From NCBI RefSeq assembly GCF_964656455.1, contig NC_135712.1, positions 69,693,239 to 69,757,238 on the forward strand: a stretch of 64,000 nt of DNA, in the 5' to 3' direction. Both the position numbers and the translations under genes were made by a program. The stretch comes from Halichoerus grypus (Eukaryota > Chordata > Mammalia > Carnivora > Phocidae). The number at the start of each line of letters is the position of its first letter. The first letter of the stretch is position 1. Under the pieces are notes generated by a model. It made no database searches and was not told where the DNA came from. It saw only the letters and a list, made by a program, of their open reading frames with translations. This document shows, in pieces, positions 1-12,000 of the stretch.

Positions 1-68
1 AGCTGCAGATCTCCCAGACCCAGAAGAAATGTAACAGAACTGAGGAGCTCTTGCTGGAAGAGATAGAG
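1..68 (+). CDS. IQCG: IQCG coding exon (5' edge at or beyond window start)
   Basis: Open from position 3 in the frame [18 protein letters not shown] and ending EEIE before the donor gtaatc at 69. The first two bases are AG, so the exon could begin exactly at 3 or extend left of the window; this cannot be decided here. It ends in phase 0. The product is a charged helix of the coiled-coil region. Confidence 0.85.
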
Positions 69-3000
69 GTAATCACTACTACATTAGGAATGAACACGGT
101 ACATGGCATTCGAACTGTCACTCTTCGTATTGCCTCAGCTAACAGAGGAGGAAGGAGGGGGAGATTTTCTTGATCTTTGCTCCATCTCTCCTGCAGCTCT
201 CACATTTGAGACTAGAAACAAAAACAGAATGAGGTCTTGTGTATTTGCAGGCAGAGATTCTGATAGGCTGTAGGCTACATCCACTGTTTTTTGTGATGAC
301 TTTGAAAATCAGTTGTACTTTCTTCCCTTGGTCACTTTATCCTTATTTTATGAAACCAGTTGCCGTTCCAAGATACTTACTAAGTGTGGTTTTCTGCTGC
401 TGCCCAACTGGTACCTTTTATCCCTCCATTAAGAAATATAAAATCAAGAGAGCTGAACTTCATTCAAACCTAAATTTATAAAGCTGGGAAGTCACAGTGA
501 AAAATTATCAGGAGAAAGAAACAAGGAGTAGACCCTCATTAGAAAAGGAAGGACACAATGGCTAAATGAACAGTAGGTAGGTGGGAAGGAGCAAACACGA
601 GTGGCGTCATCCGTGGGGAGGAGGAGTGCTTTCTCTGGGCCCCCCTTATTTGAAAGCTTACTCCCCCGGGTTTGTCGTACGACTCTGACTACAAACTTTC
701 CTTGCACTCTGGAGTTTCCTTTTCTAGGCCTAAGAACCTTGTCCCCTTGAAGCATTGTTTCTCTCCTTAAATTGACATCACTTTATCCAGGCAAGCGGAT
801 CCTGGTCCTTTTGTCCTGGGCACTGGCATGTGTGACACATGGCTCAGTGATGTTCATGAGCACGAATTGGGCTGAAGGGAATGATTTGCCGCCCTAGAGC
901 AATATGGCAGGATTCTTGGGATCCCAGCTGGTAAAGAAAACTGAGATATGGTCACAGCTACACCTCTAATCTTGAGAACTTCTCATGGCAAGAATTCCTG
1001 ATACTGGTTTATCGTTGTTACAGAAGCTGAGGCTGAAAACCGAAGAAGAGAACAGGATTCATATGGAGATTGAAATGTTCCTTAGAAAGGAGCAGCAGGT
1101 GGGTCACCAAAACTTTTCTACCCTCTAATGGGTTTGTGTTCCACTTACAAAATACCAAGGATGGCAAAAAAAAATTGTTTTAAGGAAAAATTTTTTGAGG
1201 GATAAAAAAATCAACCATAATTCTACCGGCCTGATGAATGAGCTGTAGCCCATATCTTGTCTCACAGTTATCTATCTGAATGAATATTTTATAAAGCTGT
1301 AATTTGAGTACAGGTAAAATTTTGTCTTCTGCCTTTATCATTTAGCATTATATAAGAAACTGTTTTCTTGCTCCTATATTCCTCATAGTCATAATTTTAA
1401 AATAAAATTTACTGATTTTTAAAATTATTAAAATAACACACTCTTAGTTGAGGGAATATTTTTTTAAATTGTCAATTGCTTTTTCACTCATTTTTTTTCA
1501 TGTTATTACAGTGTCTTCATAAAATAGTTTAAAATAGTTTTATGTTCTATTGAATGGTTATGCCATAGTTTGCTTGTTACCCTTTATTTTGGATATTTAG
1601 ATTATTTCCAAGGTTTCATTATTATAAATAATGCAGTAATGAAAGCTTTGCCCAAAAAACTGTTTTCCTTCATTGCAGTTATTTACCAAAAGTAAATCTG
1701 AAACATGACAGTGTTATGTCAGAGAGACTGGACTCTTGATAAATATTGCTAATACTTTCTATTCTACACTACCATCAACAATGTAAATTGCTGACACTAA
1801 TTTCAAGGTATCATCAACCACACTAGGCATTTTAGATATTTTTAAGGTGTTAATTTAATGAGTTGTTTTATTTTGCTTTTTTTTTGCTAATAGAATTGAA
1901 AAATTGACCATTTTTTCATATATTTCTTTATCTTATTTCTTCTTGTGTGAATTATGTGATTGAAATGGTTTTAATTAGTATTTCTAAAACTAACAACAAA
2001 CTAAGCTGAATGGAGTTTTAAAAAAATATCCCTGTTGGGTGAATAAGGAAAAAATTTCTAGCTTACAATTCAGTCTAGCTTCTTTGAGAAAAGCTAATAA
2101 ATTTTCAGTAAACAATTCCAAATTTGTGGTTAAAGAAATACTTTATAGATGCTATCTCAGAGGGCCTTACTGAAAACAAAAATCTGGTAGGCTATTAGGA
2201 ATAGGGTCTTACACCCAGGCAGTTTAGGGATTATGTACCATGTTACTTGTTCAAGTGTTAGATGCATAGTTAGCATGTGCTTAATAACAGTCAGATGAGT
2301 TGGTGGATAAATGGATAATGGATGGATAAAGTCAGTGTTTCCTAGATCAACAACCCAATAACACAAGCAATACATAAATACTTTTCTTTTTTTTTTTAAG
2401 ATTTTATTTATTTATTTGACAAAGAGAGACAGTGAGAGAGGGAACACAAGCAGGGGGAGTGGGAGAGGGAGAAGCAGGCTCCCGCTGAGCAGGGAGCCTG
2501 ATGTCGGGCTCGATCCATGACCTAAGCCATCCAGTCGCCCCCGTAAGTATTTTTCAATGAAAAATTTGAGACAGCACAGAAATACACAGATTTTAAAAGG
2601 TGAAAAGGTGAAAGCTCTTGTAATCACTCCAGATTGTTCCAATATTTCTTCTACATCTTTTTCTTGATATGCATACTTGTGTATGTACCTAAATACTTAT
2701 GTTTTTAGTATTTATCTAGCCATCTATTTATTTATTTATTAATATATTGATATTTGTGACATAAATGGATCCTACTATATATATTGTTCCAGACTGTTTT
2801 TTTTTAAATTTTTATTTATTTTATTTAAAGATTTTATGTATTTGACAGAGAGGACACAGCGAGAGAGGGAACACAAGCAGGGGGAGCGGGAGAGGGTGAA
2901 TCAGGCTTCCCGCGGAGCAGGGAGCCCGATGCGGGGTGCCATCCCAGGACCCTGGGATCATGACCTGAGCCGAAGGCAGATGCTTAATGACTGAGCCACC

Positions 3001-6000
3001 CAGGTGCCCCTGTTTTTTTTAAAATATACTTTGTCTTAATGTTTCCTATAGCAGTACAACTGCTATATAATATCCCATTGAAGGGATAGACCAAAATTTA
3101 GTTAACCATTCTTCTGCCAGTGGACATTCAGGTTGTTTCTGAGTTTTGCTAGTATAACAATGCTAAACATTCTTAGATATGTCTCTAAATGCATGGTATA
3201 TGGAAAGGCTATTCATTTTTGCCTGTCGCCGTAGATGCCTTATGTCCTCTCATATTAGTTTTAATGGTTTTTCAGTTGATTCATTTAGATTTTCTAGATA
3301 CAAAATCTTATTGACTGCAGACAAATTTATATTTTCCTTTTTGTTATTTATATGTCTATTTCCATTTTGTGGCTTATTGTATAGCTTGAGTGTCAAGTGT
3401 AATGTTGATTAGTAGTAGTGATAATGGGGCCCCATTTTTCTATTCTTGGTATTAATGGTATTTCAGTCAGTATTACACATGAATTCATAATCATGCCAAG
3501 TTTCTCACGTGCAAGTTAGGGCATTTATTGGGAAATAAGGGGACCCTGAAACTCAGAATAGGAACATCTCTATGGATTCAGAAGTAATTGATAATCTTGA
3601 ACCCCCAAGTAACTCTGAGCCTCCCTTGCCTGTGGAAGTAGTATGCCCTCGAGGGTCTGAGGAGATTAGCCTTATTTTCCCTGAAAATGCCGTAGTAATA
3701 ACTTCATCTGAGTCAGATGCTCACTCTCAAGACCCAGCACAATCACTCCTATTGCCCCTGGATCCATTACTAGAGTCAAATCTCAGCAAGTTCCAGGGTA
3801 CAGATAACTCAGATAACTATAATTCAGAGGGAAATAGCTTATAAACCTAAAGCATTACAAGACTTCGCTTGTACTTGGGAGACATGTGTGGGAATGGATT
3901 CTAAGGATGTTAGACCAATGCAGGTGGGATATAATGCTAGATTGAGTCACGCTCATTGATATGGATATACTTACTAGAGATTCTGGATTTGATGTGATAG
4001 CTTGTGAAGCTGGAGGTGACTCTAAGAGTTCACTTGAAACTTGGACTCAACAACTCAGCAGTGGCCCACATTTAATGAGGTGGAGATGCCAGAGCTTCCC
4101 TGCTATGATCTGGAGGAGAATCCAAAGACTTAGGGAAATAGGAATATCAGAGTGAATTTGTGTGACCTACAGATCTGCTGCTGAGCACCTACATGTAATG
4201 AGTTTCTGTGAGACATTTCTTCCCAGAGGACACTCCTATACTAAGACATTGAGAAATACATTAGTGAGGGGAGCACCTGCATCCTCGAAAAGGTCTTTGG
4301 TTGCTTTCCTATGTAGGCCAGGTAAGATCATGGGTGATATCATCATTGAAATGGCTTCCCTGATTTCAGTGGTGATGATGGGATCCTGGAGAGCCAGAGG
4401 ACATGTGGCAGCACTTAACTGCTAAAGACAGGTGAACACATTTACCATGAAGGGCAGTAGGAATGTACTGGAAATCAGAATGCCTTTGCCCATAGGGGTA
4501 TTTGGCAACGGCTGATTAATCATGGTATCCCTATGAACAAAATTGATGAGCAGCCTGATAAAGAATTACTTGATATATGTAACAGAAGAAAGTCCAAGAT
4601 TAGAAGCCAAAACCCTGATCTGAGTCACCACAATGAAGGGTCATGGTTTCTCCTCCAATTTCCAGAACTAAGTCAATTCAGAGACCAAAGCCCCTTAATT
4701 GAAAGGGCCACGACCCCCTGAGGATGAACTCTGCACTATTACTGCAGGTATATATTGTGAATCTTCCCCTAAGCCTACTCAAAGGGACCAGTTACTATAC
4801 ACTGGAAAACAGAAAATACCCAGACTTTTTCAGATTACTAAACATTGGCTCTGATTTGATATTAATTCCTGGGGACCCGAAACAACACTGTGGTCCCTAC
4901 TCAAAATGAGGGATTATAGTGCTCAGGTGATAGGTGGAGTCTTAACTCAAGTCTGATTTACTCTGGGACCACTTGTTCTGTGGATCCACCCTGTAGTTAT
5001 TTCCCATTATGGAACATATAATTGGAATAGACATTCTCAGCAACAGACAGAATTTCCACACTGGCTCTCTGACCTATGGAGTGAGGGCTATCATGGTGGT
5101 AAGGGCTAGGTAGAAGTCTCTGGAACTTCCCCTTCCTACCAACATAGTAAATCATGAGCAAATGCTGGACGCCTGCTGCAACTGCAGAAATTAGTGCCAA
5201 CAAAAAAGAAAGCAGCAGAGGTAGTGATATTTACCACATCCCCATTTAACTCAGCTGTGTGGCCTGTTGAGTTGAATGATCTTGGACAATGACTGGGGCT
5301 GTTCTAAGTGCGGTCGGGTGAGGACTCCAACTGCAGCTACAGTTCCAGGTGTAGTATCTTGACTGGAGAAATTCTTCAAAGGCCACTGGCACTTGGTAGG
5401 CAGCTATTAACCGTCACCTGACCAAAGCTTGTGTCTCCAACCCAGTTTGGAAGAAGCTCCAGAAGCAGTTTGCTTTTACCTGGCAGGGCCAACAGTATAC
5501 CCTCACAGGCTCACATCAGGGCCATAATACCGTCTACAGAGACACTGCCTGCTTTGACTTTCTGCAAAACATTGTAGTAGTCCACAGCATGATGCTGATT
5601 CTATCTGATGAACAGGACGTAGCAAGGACTTTGGATGCCTTAATAAGACATATGAATGAGAAGGTGGGACAGAAGCTATTTTTGGTACCAGTTTTGAATC
5701 ACGGTTCAGTTAGGTGACAGAAAACACACCAGTAGTTTCGGCAGGGAACATTTAGCAAAAGAATCATTAACTGATAATAAGGGATTGGCCAAAGAAAGGA
5801 TAAAAGAGAACTCTAAAGACCATCCTAGGTTCGAAGGATTGTATCCAAGGAAGGGATAAACAGAGAGAGATGTTTGCTTTGTCGCTCTGGGTCAGAGCAC
5901 GTTCATAGGTAGTGGGATAAAGTGGGCAAACTGGGAACAGTAGGCTCTTTGGTAAGCAAGAATCCTGTTGTGTCAACAGAACTTGATGGTGAATAAGTGG

Positions 6001-9000
6001 CATCAGTGTCCCACACACATGCCACTGTCATGCATGTGCCCCAGGAACAAAAGAGGAAGGACGCTGGAACCAAGGAGTGAAGCTCTCCTGTCATGTCCCT
6101 CCAGCACCCTCTACTGACAAAGCTTATCATTGTGCCACAGGGCAAAAGAGAACTAGTTAGAGCAAGCATCCAGGGTGACAAAGCTGGCCGCTGAAGGACG
6201 CATGTGCGGTTGAGAGGCCATCAGTTGGTACAGGCACAGATGGGGATTGTATGAGGTTTACCCCGTACGTTTATGGGAGATAGACTTTTATCAAGTTAAG
6301 TAAGTTTCCTTTTGGTCTTGCCGAGGTTTTGTTTTTTTTTTTTTCCCTTTTTAATCTGGAATGAGTGTTCATGTTTTATGAGATGGATTTTTTCCATCCA
6401 TTGAGATGATGTGGGCTTTTTCTTTTTTAATATGCTAATAAAGTAAAATATATTAATAGATTTATTGCTGTTGAATCATCTTTAAATTCTTGGGATAAAC
6501 CCTACTTGTTCATAATATATTATTCTTTTACCAGACTGCTAGATTGATTCGTAGGTTTTTATTTTGCATTTATATATTCCATAAACAAGATTAACCTATA
6601 GATTTATTTTTTGGTGGTCTTTGTGTTGCTATCAGTTATGCTAACTTAGCAGCTTGACTTGGGAAGCTTTCCACCTTTTTATGCTCTGAAACCTAAAAAT
6701 ACCAATAGAACAAATAGATTATTATCTGTTCCTTGAAACTTTGCTAAAATTTAGTCATAGACAATCTTGTCTGGGTACCATTTTCAAGGGGAGATGGTCA
6801 GCTACCTTTCCAATTTTTTAAATGATTATTGATGTCTTCATCTAAAGAATCTCTTTTTGAGTCATTTTTGGTAATTTCTTCCTAGAAAGAGCCCATTTCA
6901 TCTAAAACATTCATTTCAAATTTATTAGTATAAAGGTGTGCTCCAGTCTCTCACAATTTAAAACTTTCCTTTATTCCTGTAGTTATCTTTTTCATCTTTA
7001 TTTTAAAAAAATTTGTGTCTTCTCTCCCTTTTTCTTGCTAAGATTTGTCAAAGTTTTGGCCATTTTATTGGTCTTCGCAAATACCATCTTTTGGTTTTAT
7101 TGAGCAAATCTGTTTGTTTTATTTTTTCCTTTTCACATTGGTTTTTGCTTTTAAATTTGAGTAATTAGTTGATCATCTTTTGTCTAGTTTTTTAAATGTT
7201 TTATTCACTTATTTTTAAATTTTATTATTTTCTAATACATGCATGTAACCCAACATATTTTCTGAGTACTGTTTGGCTGCAGAATACAGGTTTTGATACA
7301 TAATGCTTATGTTGTCATTCTTTTTTTTTTTTTTTAAGATTTTTATTTACTTGTTGGGAGAGAGAGCATGAGAGAGAGCGCGAGTGAGCACAAGGCAGGG
7401 CAGTGGATGAGGGAGAAGCAGACTCCCTGTTGAGCAGGGAGCCCATTGTGGGGCTTGATCCCAGGACACCAGGATCATGACCTGAGCTGAAGGCAGATGC
7501 TTAACCTGCTGAGCCACCCAGGTGCCCCTATGTTGTTATTCCTTTTTCTTTCTTTCTTTTTTTTTTTTTTTTAAGATTTTATTTATTTATTCGACAGAGA
7601 GAGAGACAGCGAGAGAGGGAACACAAGCAGGGGGAGTGGGAGAGGGAGAAGCAGACTCCCTGCTGAGCAGGGAGCCTGACATGGGGCTCACCTGAGCCGA
7701 AGGCAGACGCTTAACGACTGAGCCACCCAGATGCCCCTGTTGTCGTCATTCCTTTCAAATAATTTCTAATTTATTTATTTCTCCCCAACATTTTATTTTG
7801 AGCATTTCCAAACATACACAGAGTTGGAAGAATTTTACAGTGAACACCCATATCATCTACTGGTAGATTCTACCATTAAGATTTTTTTATTCTTGCTTCA
7901 TCACATTTCTATACATCCTTCCTCCATTAATCCATCTTACCTTTTTCACGCCTTTAAATAAATTATAGGCATTATAATTTGTAGTTTATAATTTATTACT
8001 TCCTTAATCTACAAGTTATTTGTGTATTTTTTTTTGAAGATTTTATTTATTTGAGAGAGAGAACACAAGAGAGAGCAGAGAGCATAAGTAGGCAGAGCGG
8101 CAGGCAGAGGGAGAAGGAGAAGCAGACTCCCCACTGAGCAGGAAGCCTGATGTGGGGCTTGATCCCAGGACCCTGAGATCATGACCTGAGCCAAAGGCAG
8201 ATGCTTAACTGATTGAGCCACCCAGGCATCCCATGTTGTTCGATTTCTTGCTGTCTAGCGCAAAGTCATTATTTGCATACCACTTTCATAGTTTTGTATT
8301 ATCAGCATACCACCTGTGTTATTACTATTTTGTACATAATTACTCACCTAAACAACAAAATTAAGATTTTTATATCATTACTATAAAAGAAAAACCAGTA
8401 TCATTTGCCATAAGTAGAGATTAATATAAATAGAAGTTCAATAAATACCAAATGATATTATTGCATTTTAGCCAGTTCTTCTTGCCTGCCTGGAGACTGT
8501 CTCTTTTTGTTAAAAAAAAAAGAAGAAAAATGTTAACAAGAGTTAGAAAGATGTTAAAGACATGATTGCACCAAACTGATATATTCTCTTTAACTTGATC
8601 AGAATGATTAATTGAATTATGTTTTAAAAAAATTCCATGTCAATGTACCACCTAAAGACTCCTCTTTTTTTAAAATTTCATTTATTTATTTAGTTAGTTA
8701 TAATTAAAATAAGCACCATTTATTGAAAGCCTTTTATTTTATTTTATTTTATTTCATTTTTAAAATAATTTATTTGTCAGAGAGAGAGACAGAGCACAAG
8801 CAGGGGGAGAGGCAGAGGCAGAGGGAGAAGCAGGCTCCCCGCTGAGCAGGGAGCCTGATGTGGGGCTCGATCCCAGGACCCCGGGACCATGACCTGAGCC
8901 GAAGGCAGCCGCTTAACTGACTGAGCCACCCAGGCGTCCCTATTGAAAGCCTTTTAATGCCAGGCACCATATACATTATATTTATTCCTCATAATAATCC

Positions 9001-12000
9001 TAGGATGTAGGTAATATTAGTCCCATTTTACAAAGAAGAAACAAAGCCTCAAAGGTATTAATTAACATGTCCAATATATACAGCTAGAAAATGGGAGATT
9101 TAAGATTTGAACAGGGCTCTGATAGGCTCTGAAGCTTGTGTTGTTTTCATTGCGTTATGCTGCTTTTTTTTCTATTCCACTTGTTTTATTTTTTTTAAAT
9201 TGAAATTCTATTAATTAACATATAATGTATTATTAGTTTCAGAGTTAGAGGCTAAAGACTCCTCTTGATATCTCATTCTTGAGGTACATGATCTAGGAGT
9301 TTGGAAGTTATGGCATTATGTCCTTGGAGTGGTAACCCTTGACATTTTAACATACATATTTATACTTTGTTCTTCCTCCTAAGTCTAGAGTTAATCAATA
9401 CTTTTATCTTCTTGTCTTTATTAAAGCAAAGTTTTAATTCTTGCTCTCCTACATCCCATGCTGAAATCGTTCGTTACATATTTCCATTTAATAAGTGAGG
9501 GAACTGAGGCTTAAAGAATTTAAGTTAACTTATTTGAGTCCCAGAGTTGGGAGTGAAACCTAGGCATTCTGCCTTCAGAGCCTGTCTGGGCTGTTTCCGG
9601 GAGATGATGCTGCCTAATTTGGGATTTTAGTTCCAGATTATGATTTATTTTTAAAAAGTATATTATGTAGCTTAAATATACATTTTATTGTTTCTCACAT
9701 GTACTCTCTTTCTAAAATGAAATTTTAGATTTCATTGCTAAAATACCCTCTTAACTCTTCTCTAAAGACCAGGTATAGTCTTCCTTTCTCTCACATTTGA
9801 ATACTAGGTTAGCGAAGTATAGAATCTTAAGACTCACATTTATTATTTTTTAGGATTTTGAAGACATTGTACCCTTCTCAACTGCTATTTACTGTTATTT
9901 TTTTAAAAAGATTTTATTGTTTAGTTTTAAATTTATTTGAGAGAGAGAGAGAGAGAGCATGAGCAGGGGGGAGCAGAAGGCAGAGGCAGAGGGAGAAGCT
10001 GATTCCCTGCTGAGCGCGGAGCCTGACGTGAGGCTCGATCCCAGGACCCTGGGATCATGACCCAAGCTGAAGGCAGACGCTTAACTGACTGAGCCACCCA
10101 GGCGCCCCTGGTATTTACTGTTACTAATCAAAGATTTATCTGTGCCATTCTTTATCCTTCAAAATTTCCTACCTACCCTTTATTCCTTTCTGATTTCCCT
10201 TATCCAGACACCCGGAAGGCCCTCTTCCCTCTGTTTTTAAATTGAGTAACACATATTAAGCATATAGTTTGAACATCTGCATATATATACTCCTATAACC
10301 ACCACCCACACAGAGATATAGAACACATTTACAACATCCCAGAAGTCTCCCTCCTGTCCCTTCCTGATCAAATAAAGCAACCCATCCCCTAGAGGTAGCC
10401 ACGAGTCTGACTTCTCTCACTCTAGAGAAGTTTTGCTTTTTCGCGAACCTTATATAAATGATTCATACAGTATATCAGGCTTTGTGTCTGGTGGAACCCA
10501 TGTTTTAATGTTCTTTCCGAACAGAAACTTGAGGAAAAGCTAGAGTTCTGGATGGAGAAATTTGATAAGGACACAGAAATGAAACAGAATGAACTAAATG
10601 CTCTCAAAGCTGCTAAGGCCAGTGACTTAGCACACCTTCAAGAACTCGCAAAGACGGTAAGGAAGCAGTCTCGATAGTGAAGGCTGAGCGCCAGGGGACT
10701 GGGTGGTAGCTGAGCTACGGCAGCTGGGTAACGCCATTTCTGTGACAAAGTGGAGGTGTGCCTCTAAACCACTGAGCGTCTTCTCCGTGATGATGATGAT
10801 GACGACGACGACATCCATGACGGGGACAGTAATAGCCGCAGCCGACACACCGCCATGGTGCTCGCTCTGTTCCAGGTGCTTTGCTAGCGTTCCACACAAA
10901 GAACTTACTTCACCCTCACAACAACCTCTTGAGATAGATACTGTTATTATTTCTACTTTATGGTCTCTGAAGATAATCTGTAAATTATGATTTTTAAAAA
11001 GCTTCTGATTATGGTTTCGTCATTGAATAACTGTTAAAACTTCCCAAATTTCTCTTTTAAAAGATGGCTGCTATTTGTGTATGTACTTTCTATGAGTTTA
11101 AAAAAAAATTGCATTACTTTGAGGTCATTAAACACACATCAAGTTACTAGTTCATTTTTATGCAAGATTTTATAGGAAATTTGAATGATCCAAACTGAGA
11201 AATTTTTTATATAGTTAATATATGAATATTTACAACATAGGAATCCACTTAGTTTTTTTCTTTTCTTTGGTTTATCTTTAGGTTTGGCATACTTTATTTT
11301 CAAATTTTATATTAAATGTGCAGGGCTGGCTGGGCCACACCTTGCCAAGACTGTCTTATAACCTAGGATTCATGTTTACTTTTATAGATAAGGGAGTATG
11401 AACAGGTCATCACTGAAGATCGGTTAGAAAAGGAGAAGACCAGGAAGAAGACAGAACAGGATGACTTGGAATTAAAGAGCATCATAAAGGTAGAAAGCCA
11501 GAGTTGGCATCTTTTTTTTAAGATTTTATTTATTTTTATTTGAGAGAGGGAGAGTGAGAGCGAGAGCACGAGAAGGGGGAGGGTCAGAGGGAGAAGCAGA
11601 CTCCCCACTGAGCAGTGAGCCCGATGTGGGACCCGATCCTGGGAGTCCAGGATCATGACCTGGGCTGAAGGCAGTCACTCAACTGACTGAGCCACCCGGG
11701 CGCCCGCCCCAGAGTTGGCATCTTAGGGCACCTTCAATTCAATAGCTGGCCTAACACTGAGGAACGCAAAGTCTCTCTCATTTATTATGAAGCATGGAAC
11801 AGGAGATCTCTAAGGAAGGATGGCCTTTTGTTATTACTGGAACTTGCCTGCAGTCCTTGGTGAAGGGAAATAGTTCACATACCAAGGGACATGTCCCCAG
11901 CTCTTAATCCAGGGGAAAGTGGTGGTTAGCAGGGGAAGCAGGACCTAGAACTTGCTCCCAAAGGTCAAATTTAAGAATGTTATTTATAATCAGAACAGCT

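Larger units (their letters stand above)
6250..7800 (-). mobile_element. Old L1 ORF2-region fragment interrupted by two SINEs
   Basis: The plus-strand text (ccattgagatgatgtgggct, then a run through cttgggataaaccctacttg) is a recognisable antisense of the L1 ORF2 reverse-transcriptase region, diverged and without an open frame. It is the likely continuation of the L1 at 3230-3480. SINEs at 7321-7528 and 7557-7737 are inserted into it. Confidence 0.65.
1099..10524 (+). other. IQCG: IQCG intron, 9.4 kb, repeat-dominated
   Basis: Large intron filled with old L1 fragments on the - strand (about 1300-2000, 2560-3480, 6250-7800 and 10230-10500), a degenerate LTR-retroelement body (about 3480-6240), seven CAN-SINEs on the - strand and two MIR fragments. 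A short L1-like scrap lies near 9185-9245. No additional exon with plausible splice sites was recognised. Confidence 0.7.
10657..11387 (+). other. IQCG: IQCG intron
   Basis: It holds a GAT/GAC trinucleotide tract near 10788-10812 and a MIR-like piece (about 10880-10975, with ccctcacaacaacctcttga). Otherwise it is unremarkable AT-rich sequence. No exon was seen. Confidence 0.6.

Noticed and set aside
10703..10990. Overlapping open frames on both strands near 10.7-11.0 kb
   Set aside because: They run through a GAT/GAC repeat and a MIR; no splice or family support.
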